Translations under genes and position numbers: made by a program
Assembly: GCA_949316235.1 (NCBI GenBank)
Contig: OX438741.1
Location: 14,509,124-14,573,123, forward strand
DNA length: 64,000 nucleotides
Direction of reading: 5' to 3'
Origin: Oegoconia quadripuncta
Taxonomy: Eukaryota; Arthropoda; Insecta; Lepidoptera; Autostichidae
Notes under the pieces: generated by a model
What the model was told of the DNA's origin: nothing
The model's database searches: none
The model's input: only the letters and a program-made list of their open reading frames with translations
Shown here: positions 1 to 11,500 of the stretch, piece by piece
Numbering within the stretch: position 1 is the stretch's first letter
Layout of the letters: each line of letters opens with the position of its first letter

Positions 1-173
1 TCAATATATATATGAATCTAGGCTTATAAGAACAGAGAGAACTTGCGTGTATCATCATGCTTACTTGAATTATTCCTACCTACACTGACATTCTACAAGC
101 CTTACAACTATTAACATATATATATCAACAAATTGAACCCAGTAGATTTAATCGTCCGATGGTGTTGACGACA
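1..173 (+). repeat. 5' LTR of the BEL element, only the last 173 bases in window
   Basis: Identical base for base, as far as I can read, to 6535-6707, the end of the 3' LTR. It ends in GACGACA, fitting the usual ..CA end of an LTR, and is followed directly by TGGTGGAGG, which begins with the TGG complement of a tRNA CCA end. Confidence 0.93.
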
Positions 174-191
174 TGGTGGAGGTGCTGGGAT
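174..191 (+). promoter_or_regulatory. candidate tRNA primer binding site of the BEL element
   Basis: Starts at the first base after the LTR with TGGTGGAGGTGCTGGGA, the form expected for the complement of a tRNA 3' end (..ACCA). I do not assign the tRNA species. Confidence 0.55.
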
Positions 192-1687
192 ATACGATTG
201 GTTTATTCATTCATAAAAGGTAAGTAGATAAATTTGTATTTCCATATCCTATCAGTCGGAAAGAGAAGCACAGTTTAGAGATGTGCTAAAGTATGATATT
301 TATCGATATTCAAAGAGAGTTTCTATGAGTTGAAAGAATTGGCATTACAAAGATATCTTGTGTTATTCATAGAGATGTCATAATTATTATCTCGAGATAG
401 ATAAGTTAATTATTTTAAGAGATTTTTGTACAAAATTATGTACTAGAGCGATTTCCCGCAAAGAGTTTAATAACTGTAACTATGAGAGATAGTTGTTACG
501 AGAGTTACGAGATGAGCTCAGAATACAGAATTTAGAGATACAGCGAAGCAGAGAAATTATAAGAATAAGTGAGAGGCTTATTTGGTCATTTGTGCTGAGA
601 ACACTAGAGAGATTAAGATAGCTAGCACTTAGACGAAGTCGCGCGCAGATGAGATTTTCCGAAAATATTAGCTAGTCACTTTGCTTCTCAGAAAAGAGAG
701 AGAGAGAGAGAGAATTAAGGTACGAAGTCGCCCATAATGTACACACGCTATGATGTGCGCGTTTAGTTTAAAAGGAAAGGCAAAAGTAATGTCACTTGCC
801 ACTTTTAGAGGTAGACACACTCATATTCTAAGGTTGGGTTGTGTGTGCAAGAGTGCAACTCCAAAGAATGAGAAATAATCTTGGGAAGAGTATGATTCCT
901 AGAGTTTGTTGAGTAGCACGCTTCCCAAGGAGATTCTATGTGGGAGGAAACGTTTTCAAGAGATAGACATTATGTAAAATTCCACATAGATGATGTATGT
1001 AAATGAAACTTGCAAAATAGTAGATTATGTCTTGGGTTATTTTGAAATTTTGTGCTTACACACATATTTACACTATTATTTTATTTTTTAATTTATTTGT
1101 CTCTTTTTCAAACGGTTACCTTTATACCTGCTTAGATAGAAGTGCGTGAAAATAATAATACAAATATCTGAAGTACCTAGGTTGATGCTGTAAGTTACAA
1201 AACAAGTAATGATAATTTACATACATATTTTATTAATACATTTACCTTACAAATTAGTGTTTAGTAAAATATTTTCTCGGTATAGTTTATAGTATACTTC
1301 ACATACAAGAAGGTTCAATAATCGATTTATCGATACTATGTTTAAAGCACTACGAAGTAAGTAATCTGTGCCATAATTGTTTTCCGTAACTATGGCTACG
1401 CTGCCCAAATGTGGGAGCTTTTCCTTTAATATGTTTTTTGTGCGGATTTTCTAATTCTGATTGTTTTGAATTGTGCACATTAAAGGAAGCGAATGAGAAA
1501 TAAATATAAGACAACTGAGATCCCATTTATAAGGTATGTTTGGTTTGCTTCATTCATGTCAAAAAGAGTACGTATGACGGTTTTTACAGAAAGATTTATT
1601 TACTTAGATCAGTTTATTAACATGAAATAATAATGAAATAAATAGTGCAGATGTTTTCCGGTTTCAGAGCCTGGTTCAATAAACTGT
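192..1687 (+). other. non-coding leader of the BEL element
   Basis: About 1.5 kb between LTR and Gag with no long reading frame. It is AT-rich with a GA repeat near 691-712. This is a long leader; it may hold packaging signals or be the remains of a lost 5' reading frame. I see no recognised domain. Confidence 0.6.
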
Positions 1688-3406
1688 GTGGAATTCCGGA
1701 ATCTATTCTGTACTATAGTTGAAAGTGTGTCACGAAGCATGGAAGGCTGGAAGCAGCGTGTGGAACTGTATAAAGAAGAGGTGCAGGCTACACTGCAAGA
1801 ATGCAATGCTGAGGGAAGTATTACTTCACGTCACAGATTAAAGATTTTGAATGACAGATTCATAAAGGAAACACATGTGTTTATAGAAAAATTGACAAGC
1901 GATGAAGTAAAAGAATATACCAAGCTACAAATACAAGCTGAAAGCCTGTCGTTAATGGAACCCCTTTCCCAACCAAGGGAAAATAGTCAGTCTAAGCTCC
2001 CTAAATTAGAACTGCCTCGCTTCAATGGTGATATCCTGAAATGGAGCGAATTATGGGATCGCTTTACATCAAGTGTTGATGCTCAAAATTTATCTAAGGC
2101 CGATAAACTTGCGTACTTGGTTTCGTCCTTAGATTACAACGCCTCAGCGGCTATTGAAGGGTTGGATATTAGAACAGATAACTATGATGTTGCTGTTTCA
2201 ATCCTTAAAGATAGATTTGGCAAACCAGGGCTTGTTATAGATGCACATTATGATGCACTTTTGAACATCAAGCGAGCTGACACGTCAGATGAATGTATGA
2301 ATGTATTCAATGAGATAGAAAAACATCTCCGCATTCTGAAGGCATTAGGAGAGGATACAAACCATAACAATTTGAGGAAAATTATACTGAACAAATATCC
2401 TGATGGCATTTTATATGAGCTAAGAACTAAAGTTAAGTTAGAAGAACAGAGTGTAGATGAAATTAGGAAGTTGTTGGAGCAACAGATAACCGCACATGCA
2501 ATGTCATCGAAACATGTGAACAATAATAATATTAGTACGTTGTCGTTTGTAAACAGATCGAACACTCACCTTCAAGGAAAATCACCGCTAAATAGAAAGT
2601 ATCCAATGCCCTTCACTTCACATGCAAAGAATAAGCAAAGAAGCTTACCATGTATATTCTGTGGAGATGAACATTACAATGACAGCTGCAGGAAGGTAGC
2701 TACGGTAGAAGAAAGAAAGAGCAAGGTGATTGGACGATGTTTCATCTGCTTTAGGAAGGATCACAGATCTAAAGACTGCAACGATAAAAAGAAGTGTTTC
2801 CACTGTCATGAAACAGGGAAACACAACAGAGCACTCTGTCACTTGAGAAAGACTGGTAAACAGACCACGTTGCATACTTCAAACAAGAAAACCAACGGTA
2901 CGGTATTACAGACAGTTTTGACTTACGTAAAAGCACAAGATGTAAGGTTACACAAATGTAGAATTCTATTAGACATGGGTAGTCGGAGATCATACATTAC
3001 AAAGAGCTTTGTTAAACTTTTAAAATTAGAAACATCTGAGGGTGATTTTTTAATAATTTACACATTTGGGCAAGAGGTTCCAAAACGAATTGAGAGTCCA
3101 AAATTAATTGTGGAATTATCTTGCTCCTCTGGTAGTAGTAGCAGAGAAATAACAGTTAACGTGGTACCCTTTATCGCTCATGAAATATCATGTTTCGATT
3201 TCAGAGACTACCAACTCGATCAAGAAATAAGTTCAGCTGATGACGGATCCGAGGGCAACGGCATCGACCACCTTATAGGTAATGACTACTATTTACTTTC
3301 ATTAAAGAGGGAAAGATATCTATCGATGAGAATCTATATCTCACTGAAACTAATTTTGGTTGGGTGGGCAGTGGTCGACTTCCTATTTACGAGGAATATA
3401 TTATGA
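1688..3406 (+). pseudogene. BEL Gag and aspartic protease part, damaged
   Basis: One 572-residue reading frame. Residues about 95-280 have the conserved LPRFNGD..W..F.. start of the BEL/Pao Gag-like region (DUF1759). Three zinc knuckles follow: CIFCGDEHYNDSC near residue 322, CFICFRKDH near 351 and CFHCHETGKH near 370. The retropepsin-like part starts with LLDMGSRRSYIT near 425-437. In this family the catalytic triad reads D-S/T-G; here a Met (residue 430) stands in place of Ser/Thr, so the protease is probably inactive. The frame then stops at 3406 inside pol. The first Met at 1688 is the only start giving the whole Gag; the real start could be internal. Confidence 0.85.
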
Positions 3407-4391
3407 GTGTAACTACTTACCTACAAACTCTCCTACCTGACAAACTTGGCTTTGTGTCACCTGATTTACCCGTCAAAGACAATGATATCAAACAGTTGTG
3501 GGAATTAAAATCTATCGGCATAAGAGATTGTCCCACAACTACTAATGAGGAAGAAGCCATACAACACTTTAATGATACAGTGTTATTTGAGGATAAAAGA
3601 TACCAAATCAAGTGGCCATGGATTCAGTATCCACCTTGCTTACTACCTAATTATGGTCTAGCAGCAGGAAGATTGATCAGCCTGATAAGAAGACTAAGTA
3701 ATGATATATTACTTACCTATGACGCGACGATCATCGAACAGGAGTCTTCTAAGGTAATTGAAGAGGTACCTAACTTTACCTGCCACATCACTGTGTTGTC
3801 AAGAAAGATAGCACTACGAAGCTTCGTATCGTATATGATTCATCAGCTAAATCCAAAAACAGCTTCAGTTTAAATGAATGTTTGTACAAGGAACCACTGA
3901 TGTTGGAAGACCTCGTAGGGCTTTTATTAAAGTTCCGACAACATAAAATAGCACTTGTAGCAGACATCGAGAAGGCTTTTCTTCAAATTGGGCTACAAAA
4001 GGAAGATCGAGATGTGACGCGATTTAAATGGGTCAAAGATGTTTCCAAAGAAGCTACAGCTGACAACCTGCAATGTTATAGATTCTGTAGGGTACCATTT
4101 GGTATGGTCTCTTGTCCATTTCTGCTCAATGCGACCATCAAGTACCACCTAATGAAAAGTGATAATGAGGTACTAAAAAATGTTGCTAACAAATTATATG
4201 TAGACAATATTATTGTGGGAACGGCAAATACAAATGAAGCCAAATGTCTATATGACAAAATCTATAGATATCTTCAAAGTATTTCTATGAATGTACGGCA
4301 GTGGAATTCAAACGAGGTAGAGTTTCTTAAACAAGTCCCACAGGAATTACGAGACAAAGAATGTATAACGAAAGTATTGGGGCTGATGTGA
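3364..4391 (+). pseudogene. BEL reverse transcriptase part, two frames
   Basis: Two successive reading frames, 3364-3873 and 3882-4391, cover the region leading into and including reverse transcriptase. The first carries the linker typical of BEL polyproteins (SIGI.., then DTVLFEDKRYQIKWPW). It ends in TAA at 3871-3873. The second carries the palm motif A (VADIEKAFLQIGL), the PFGM..CPFLLNATI block and motif C, which reads YVDN at 4198-4209 instead of the catalytic YVDD. The second frame ends abruptly near 4391 and is followed by sequence much further along pol, so the thumb and connection are deleted. The copy is not functional. Confidence 0.85.
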
Positions 4392-4705
4392 GACGAAACA
4401 TGGAAATACCTATATCTAGAGAATACCTTTGGACGGATAGCCAGGTGGTACTAAGCTGGTTACGCTCAGACAAACTTTTACCATCTTTCGTTGCAAGAAG
4501 AATTTTAGAAATAAAGAAAAATACTCAAAATTCACAAATACTTTATATCCAATCTTCTGAAAATCCCGCAGATATTGCAACTAGGACAGGAAGTTGGACA
4601 GCTGAAAAAGAAAAATTATGGTTTGAAGGGCCAGAATTTATGAAAAAACTAACTATAAGAATAACTGGGCATGAACACAAAATCATTGTGCTTCAGAGGG
4701 TCTGA
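4361..4705 (+). pseudogene. BEL RNase H-like part, truncated
   Basis: A 114-residue frame with LWTDSQVVLSWL and the later ..SSENPADIATR.., which are the hallmarks of the RNase H-like region of BEL/Pao pol. The N-terminal half, with the first catalytic acids, is missing at the deletion near 4391. Confidence 0.8.
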
Positions 4706-4719
4706 TTACATCAGAAGTA

Positions 4720-5786
4720 AATAAAGCCAAAGACAGAAATGAAGAAGGAAGGGAGACGATATGTGTAAACACAGAATTAGAAACAATTGTAGCTGGATTG
4801 AAAGATCCAAGCAGAGTATATGAAGATTTAAATTCTAGAGTAATAAAGGAACAAAACACATTATCCACAGGAATGTGCTGGAAAAGTCAAAGATTTGAGC
4901 CGAAGCCTGGGGATATTTCAAGATGAAAACCGTATTCTTCGTTGCAGAGGACGAGTGGTAATAACAGACTTACCGTTCGACCACAACTATCCAATTCTCT
5001 TACCCAAGAATTCTAAACTGACAGAAGAAATTATTAATGCAACCCATAAAGAGAACTATCACGTACGAGTGAATCATACTCTGTCATTAGTTCGGGAAAA
5101 ATATTGGATTCCTCAAGCAAGGATCAAAGTACAAAGAGTACTGAAGAAGTGTAGGTGTTTCGAGTGTAGGAGACACGGTGGTGGGCCATATCGGCTGCTA
5201 CAGATGCCGGTCCTCCCTGAAGGACAATCAATTGTACACGATCATGAAGGAAATTGAGTTGGTTCTCAATACCAGACCACTCACTTATGTTAGAAGTGAA
5301 CCAGAACACATTTTAAAGGCTATAGATTTTCTGCGATTGAACTCGTGTCTGATGGGAGCTTCAGAAGAACCGTATTTGACACAAAGAATCATTAATAGAA
5401 GGGTGGAAAAGAAGAAAAGGTTGTTAAAAGAATTCGCGAAAATGTTTGTTAATCAATATCTCCTGAGCTTGAAAGAGAGAAAACAGACACACAGCAAACA
5501 GCCAAGGATAATAAGTCAGAAATCACTAGAAGTAGGAGATATAGAACAGATGAAAGGTGACGGTAGTAATAGGTGTTTATGGAGAGTAGGGAAAATTACC
5601 GACTTACACAAAGGAAAGGACAATGAAATACGAACTGCCACTGTGGAAGTTGGTAATAAAGAATACACAAGATCAATTGCGCACCTATATCCTCTGGAAA
5701 TCAAGGAGGAGGATCATAGAGAAAGAGATGAACAACTAAGAAATGTAGATAAAGGACAAATAGAGGAATGTATGAATGTAGTGTAG
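4720..5786 (+). pseudogene. BEL integrase remnant lacking its catalytic core
   Basis: The frame 4895-5257 has the HHCC zinc-binding region (ATHKENYH, H-rich repeat, then CRCFECRRHGGGPYR). The next recognisable part, in another frame from 5178, is the far end of integrase (EIELVLNTRPLTY) and the C-terminal domain of BEL pol (about 5400-5700, with a W-R-V-G-K-I core). The DDE catalytic core expected between them, roughly 100-150 residues, is absent: the two parts meet near 5200-5230. So this copy has a clean internal deletion of the integrase active site. Confidence 0.82.
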
Positions 5787-6094
5787 GAGCCCACTGCTGC
5801 ACCCGTTGAACAGGAAATTGAAAGTAGTAGAGTTAGTAGCCGATGCGCTGCTAGAAAGGCCCAAGAGAGGATCCGCAGCTGGACAAAAGAATTGTTATCT
5901 TTAGTTTTTGAAAGATGTAGTGTTTAAGTTTTTATTAAAGATAGTACTTACCGTAAAATGAGAGATGTGTTCAGTTTTACTTAACATTTTCCCAATACCA
6001 CACTTCTTACAACAAATAGGTATGTCTATTATCATTAAATTCATTAGATTCTTTAGCACATTTTACATGTTTTAACACTTTTATTTTTCTTAGT
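5787..6094 (+). other. 3' internal non-coding part of the BEL element
   Basis: Sequence between the end of pol and the 3' LTR. A few in-frame codons after 5787 look like the decayed pol C-terminus; otherwise AT-rich with no feature. The LTR begins at TGTTGGGAG, 6095. Confidence 0.6.
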
Positions 6095-6707
6095 TGTTGG
6101 GAGTGTCGCGAAGCGCGAATGTGGTAATACAAATCTGCGTCGATCGAAACACGTTGCTTAAGATTCGCAAGGTGGCAACACTGTGAGAGTGAGAGCGGTG
6201 TAAGAGGAGAAAGGAAGAGAAGATGGCGGCAAGATGAAAAGGGCTGTAAAAATGAATATGAGAATGTTTGTGAGTAATGTGTGCAGATAACGAAGTGAGG
6301 TAGTATTTAAAAGATTGGTGAGTCCTTGCTTAACTAAAGAAGCTCTCAGGTGAGTATGCATACATTACCTATGAAAACCATTTCACCAAATGTAAGAGTT
6401 TACATGGAGGCCGAGGATTGACAATAGAGGGGGCGGCTTAGGAGGTCAATTCAGAGGCACAGAGGCCTCGCCTAGAAGGAGCACAGAGGCTCCACAAAGA
6501 GACAACACATATGTATATTGATAATCCTTGATTATCAATATATATATGAATCTAGGCTTATAAGAACAGAGAGAACTTGCGTGTATCATCATGCTTACTT
6601 GAATTATTCCTACCTACACTGACATTCTACAAGCCTTACAACTATTAACATATATATATCAACAAATTGAACCCAGTAGATTTAATCGTCCGATGGTGTT
6701 GACGACA
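6095..6707 (+). repeat. 3' LTR of the BEL element, 613 bp
   Basis: Begins TGTTGGGAGTGTCGCGAAGC, a start commonly seen in BEL/Pao LTRs, and ends GACGACA. Its last 173 bases equal window positions 1-173. The start is set by the TG..CA rule and by the family-like first bases. Confidence 0.85.
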
Positions 6708-6828
6708 ACGCCTACAAAAACCTGTAAAGGTTTGTGTGTTGTTGTTTTATTTACTTGGACGATATTATTATGTGTATAGGCTTGAGGTATTCTTTTTAAT
6801 TTATGTCCTTACAACTTGTTCTTTCCAG

Positions 6829-6933
6829 GTGTCATACAGTCGTTTATGGATAGACAAGGTGCTCGGCGAGCCGTCCGAGCAGACGGAAAGTGCGGACAGC
6901 GGCGAGAATGCGATCCCTCTAGAGATAGACTAG
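6829..6933 (+). CDS. last coding exon of an unrecognised plus-strand gene
   Basis: A good acceptor (TTGTTCTTTCCAG, ending 6828) leads into an open frame starting GTG TCA TAC (VSYSRLWIDKVLGE) and ending with TAG at 6931-6933. The last 20 residues are acidic (rich in Glu, Asp and Ser) and the C-terminus reads IPLEID. A polyadenylation signal follows 20 bases later. The rest of the gene must lie left of the window, with the BEL element in its last intron or the acceptor much further upstream. I do not recognise the protein from 34 residues; a membrane-protein cytosolic tail would fit but is only a guess. Confidence 0.65.
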   Translation: MSYSRLWIDKVLGEPSEQTESADSGENAIPLEID

Positions 6934-6952
6934 TATATACATTCGTACATTG

Positions 6953-6958
6953 AATAAA
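6953..6958 (+). terminator. polyadenylation signal AATAAA
   Basis: Canonical hexamer 20 bases after the TAG at 6931-6933, followed by a GT-rich stretch (GTTTCATGTTTGTTG). Confidence 0.7.
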
Positions 6959-7572
6959 CCGTTTCATGTTTGTTGTTTTATTATTTCATTCTAGTTTCCA
7001 CCCAAGACTACGCTTGTGTCGTTTAATTATACTTTGTTGGGGCAAAGAATTGCCGATTTTTAGTTAGGTAGTTATAGTTACATAATTTTAATGTTCCTCA
7101 TTTTTTGCATGTGGATAGATACCTATCAGTGGTAGAATAAAAATATTTCCTGACAAATCGGCAACCTGCTTTATTAATAAAACATAGACTATTCGATTCA
7201 AATTACCACCATTGCGTCGGAGAATACACTTAGAACTCCTGTAAAATTCAATCGATAACTTCTTTAAATTATGAAAAATTTCATCGAGGCCATATAAATC
7301 ACGACTCAATACTATTTGTAGAAAATGTAAATTAGTAGGTAATTGATTAATTTTTTTGATAATTGAATTAGGCGATCTTTGCATTTTCTACAAGGCAATG
7401 AAGTTCCCAGTGTAACTTTAATATACCTACCTAATATTAGTTAGGATTGTAGGTTTTATAACTAAACGAACTTTATATATCGCGAGCGAGCGAGCTTGCG
7501 AGGTGACCTCATCGAGACATCATAATTCTCACCTATAAATACAACCTGCCTCACTTGCAAGTCATATTCAGG
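6959..7572. other. intergenic sequence
   Basis: AT-rich. A 98-codon minus-strand frame at 7088-7384 shows no domain and no splice or poly(A) context; I leave it unannotated. A CG-rich patch (GCGAGCGAGCGAGC) lies near 7482. Confidence 0.5.
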
Positions 7573-7734
7573 ATGAAAGACATACGACCGTTACGAGGAC
7601 ATGCTCTGCGAATAAGCCGCACTCACGCTGACATCAATGTCGCCCATCACTTTCTGAGCAACCGTGTTATTCAGGCCTGGAATAAGCTGCGGAAGAGGTG
7701 TCTCCGCCCAATCAGTGAATTCGTTCAAGAATAG
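7573..7734 (+). pseudogene. C-terminal remnant of a LINE reverse transcriptase
   Basis: 54 codons ending in TAG with the order RGHALRISRTHADIN.., HHFLSNRVIQAWNKL. This is the pattern at the very C-terminus of Jockey/CR1-like LINE proteins (RGH..., FF..RV...WN.LP). There is no upstream reverse transcriptase, so it is a short 5'-truncated relic. Confidence 0.6.
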
Positions 7735-8536
7735 AGTGGATAATTTTTTTAAAAACTAGTGATGACTTAAATATTGACTGAATGACAACATAATGAACAA
7801 TGTGAACTCTTCCAACACTGTGACATAGACATACCAGCAGTAATGCTGCTCGTCTATAATAATAATATTATTATAATAGTAATACCAATACATAACCTAA
7901 AGCAAGCTATCCATAACCTTCTACAAAAAATCAGGAACTGTAAGATTACAGGAAGTTACACCACAGTAATTATGAACTAAATTGTTACAATAATTACTAA
8001 AAGTTTTATGATTTGCTGATAAAACTTATTATATTATGTATATGCTGTAAAGATTTATCTATTTCACACACTGACTGTGCCTACCATGGTAGCTACTTAA
8101 CTGTTGAACGGCTGTAGTTATACGACCGCATTTTTTAACTTGTATATTCATAAACTCTATGATTTTTGAAATTAACAAGTAAACATCTAGCATGCGTATA
8201 TTGGAACGTGCAAACATAGTCGTTGTCAGTGACAATCAGCTGCCATGTCACTGTCAAATTAAATCGAAGGGGTTATGTTTGGATAAGGTAAAATTATAGT
8301 TTTACATAACATTCTGTGGTTTTTCTATATAAAATCCATACAAAATTCCCTAGTAACGAAATCTTTATTAATATTTTTTTATAGAAGAGTGTTTTTAAGT
8401 GACTTTGAATGACATTTTGATCTATTTTGGGAGTGTTAATATTTAGGCTAAATTCCGTCCAAAGGTTAAGGTTTGTGTGTGAATTAACTGTTAGTATGGT
8501 TTAGGCAGACCCTCTGCCAACTCGTGGAGCCTTGAT
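7735..8536 (+). promoter_or_regulatory. intergenic region and putative promoter/5' UTR of the RTN4IP1-like gene
   Basis: The first 300 bases are AT-rich with a TAA repeat near 7858-7880. Near 8220-8280 lie several TGTCA/TGACA words (GTCAGTGACAATCAGCTG, CACTGTCAAA) of the sort common near insect transcription starts. The start codon at 8537 is the first ATG without an immediate stop; the ATG at 8493 is followed by TAG after one codon. The exact transcription start cannot be read. Confidence 0.35.
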
Positions 8537-8584
8537 ATGGATGAATTGAAGGTCAGAGCTGGTGAAAAATTCGATGCATTACAT
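8537..8584 (+). CDS. RTN4IP1: RTN4IP1-like exon 1
   Basis: ATG at 8537, 16 codons (MDELKVRAGEKFDALH), donor CAT|GTAAGT, phase 0. Preceded by 5' UTR without an in-frame earlier ATG. Short charged helix-like start; no evident mitochondrial presequence. Confidence 0.72.
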
Positions 8585-11500
8585 GTAAGTAGCCCCCTCG
8601 TTTTTATGTCAGCCTAGTACTTTTCGCGCGCGGTTCTTAGGTCATTTGCGTCAGTTTTCATTATTGAAACAGTAAACAGGTTTGCTAAGGTTTTGTTTAC
8701 GCGGTTTATTTGTTAGTATTTTTGTTTTTATTGCCCTAAATAACAGTGTAATGTCATTGGCATAACGCCCCAGTATTATGTTTATGTAATGATAGTTATA
8801 CTAATAATAGCTAGGTTACTGTAGAAAAGAATACTACTTTAACCTCTCTGTCCTCTCTTTCCTTTTTACAACTCCGCAGGTCAAGTATCTCGGCGCGCCT
8901 GTCAAATTTTCGAAAATACCTGCGGTGTTAAAAACGTTTATAGATACTCTTCTACTGGGTGTATTTGTAATCTGTGAAAAGCAATAGCTACGGGAATATA
9001 TTATCTATGGATATAATGAATGAACACTACTACAGCTATAATACAAAAAATCTGAAAAATGTTACGAGTTGTAATATGTAGGTATACCTATATCCACGAT
9101 ATAATTGGTATTTTTACGGAAAGTACAGATTTATTTCATGTTTTTCTTAAAAAAACGGGTAATTCAATAAATTGTTATGAGAATTGGAAGCTCTATGGCA
9201 GGTTCCTAAGCCTGTTCTAATAAAAAACAGTAGTTGGAATTCTATGCCTATACTCCCACCCACAGAGAAAAAAAATATTTTCGCAAATACAGACTAAATA
9301 TCATAGCTAACATGACATGGCGCACGTTATTGGATGCGGAATTTAATAGAGAACAAGTTCAAACACAGTCCAAAGGAATTGGAACTCTATAATCATTACA
9401 ATTGAGAGTTGAAAGTCGGGTGTCCGTTGGCACCGATCGGTGTCCGCGAGTGTTGTCGGTATAAAAGTGTTTTTGGCACCGATCGGTGCCAGCGTCCGCC
9501 TAAAGGTTAATGTGCTATCATTATAAAATTTACTGGAGTTAAATTTGCGAAAACTAGAGCTGCTACTAGTATACTAGGCTGTTTGAATAAGATAGCCAGC
9601 CCCTGAATTAATTTGGAGATCCTGGGAGTTCATGTTTCCACCCTCTGCCTCATCATTTATTTAACATCACGTGTGATTGAGGTCAAGCGCTAACCTGTCT
9701 AACATAAAAATCCTCTATGCTTTGGTGAGCATCACACACGAATAGTAGTGAGGAGCTGATATCTGTAGGGGAGGGCCTGGTGGCTTACAATAAGGGTGAA
9801 ACTAGTTCATGCTTCAGCCTCCATTACTCAAGCTTGAACAATTGGATGAAATTGTAATTGTTCTGCATGTAATATAGTTTGTGGAGGAATAAGAACTCTT
9901 TCATTAGTATTTATTTCCACCAAAAACATGAATGTAAATGCTTTTCATTCAGCTGTCACTTGGACCTGCAACAGTTGAAATCTAAATCAATGCTAAGTTC
10001 CAAGAACTTGTTCCGTGCTTAAACAAAACTGAAATACATAGTGACAGAGGCTCTCAAAGTTAAGAAACGTTGGAGTATTCAGGTGTTAAACAGCTATATG
10101 AAACACGGCTATTTAAATTATACAGTTATATGAACAATTATTAAATTAAAAACATTAAAATTATATAGTTTCAAAAAACATGGCCTGCTTAATGTATGCC
10201 CTTCATAGGGTCACTTTAGCACGTCATCATCATCATCATATCAACCGAAAGACTTCCATTGCTGGACAAAGGCCTCCCCCATAGATCCCTCCACTTTGGC
10301 ATATATTGAAATATAATAGATTTAATTTTATCTGTGTTTCTGTATTTATTATTACACTGAGAAGTGATTCATCTGCAAAGATGTATGAATCCCCTGTCCA
10401 TTACAATATCAGAATATTTTTTTATGCACAATGGGTTTGGACTTGATTTCAATCACACCTGATGTTAAGTGAAGATGAGGCTTATATTGGAAGCATACTG
10501 ATTGGGAATCCCTATCTTATTTGGGATACTTATCTCTGACAACCAGAACTCAAAATTGTTATTAATATTGCTGTTTGGTGGCAGGCTAGCTCTAGTCCGC
10601 CTGGCTAGCTACCACCATCTTATCTAAATCTGCCGCCAAGCAGCAATGTTAATAGCATTGTTGTGTTCCGGTTGTCAGAGATAAGATAGCCAGTCCCCCA
10701 AATGTGTTGGGGTTTCCGGGTCAATACGCTTCCACCTTCGACCTCATCTTCACTTAACATCAGGTGTGATTGAGGGCAAGTACGAACCCGTCGTGCATAA
10801 AAAAAAAAGTCTTGGATAAGACGGTGGTAGCTAGCTAGGTAGACATTTAAAAAACCAACCGCACACTTAACAGGTATCCCGCTGGGGATCGAACCCGCGA
10901 CCTCCGATTCGTAAATCCTATGTTGTTTACATTGAGCCACGGAGGTGGTTAAACCTATAAAATGTATACAAACAGTTTAGTTATAATAAATTTATTGCAT
11001 AACATTTTGAACCATAAAATAAATTTAGGGGAGGCCCAGACCAATGATTGTCGAGCATCAACGTCTTACCAGCGCAGCGCTAGTCGTCAGCGCTAGAATA
11101 GGTTTCGACTAAGAAACATTATTGTAACAGTATTCTTGAAATTTTCTGTCTGATTTTACGGCGCCTAAGCAGCTGGCGCGTGGCACGAACGCGGCGGCGT
11201 TCGGCATACCCTCACTGCTGGCAAAACATTAACGCTCGATAAACGTTAGTGATAAGGCCGCCTAATTGTACTCCTTTCAGTATTGTGCCTTGTAAAATGT
11301 ATAGTCTCCTTTTGTGCAATAAAGTGTATTTGTATTTGTTAGTCTAGGGGGCCCTAAAATGTGATTCCTCTGGTCTGATCTACTGCCCATTGCATCATTA
11401 ATTACATAAAACAATAAAATCAATTATTTCCTTCCACAGTCATACTATTGTATGTAGCAATAGGTAAGTATTCTTTGCAATAGTCATAGAGTTGGAGTAA

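Larger units (their letters stand above)
1..6707 (+). mobile_element. BEL/Pao LTR retrotransposon, left end outside window, defective
   Basis: Order seen: partial LTR (1-173), candidate primer site (174-191), long leader, Gag with three Cys/His zinc knuckles, aspartic protease, reverse transcriptase, RNase H-like part, integrase zinc-binding part, integrase C-terminal part, full LTR (6095-6707). This order and the motifs are those of BEL/Pao elements. Positions 1-173 and 6535-6707 read as identical, so the insertion is recent. The coding region is nevertheless split by frame breaks and at least two internal deletions, so the copy cannot make its own enzymes. The target duplication cannot be checked because the left flank is outside the window. 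Confidence 0.93.

Noticed and set aside
7088..7384. 98-codon minus-strand frame
   Set aside because: No domain, no promoter or poly(A) context; left unannotated.
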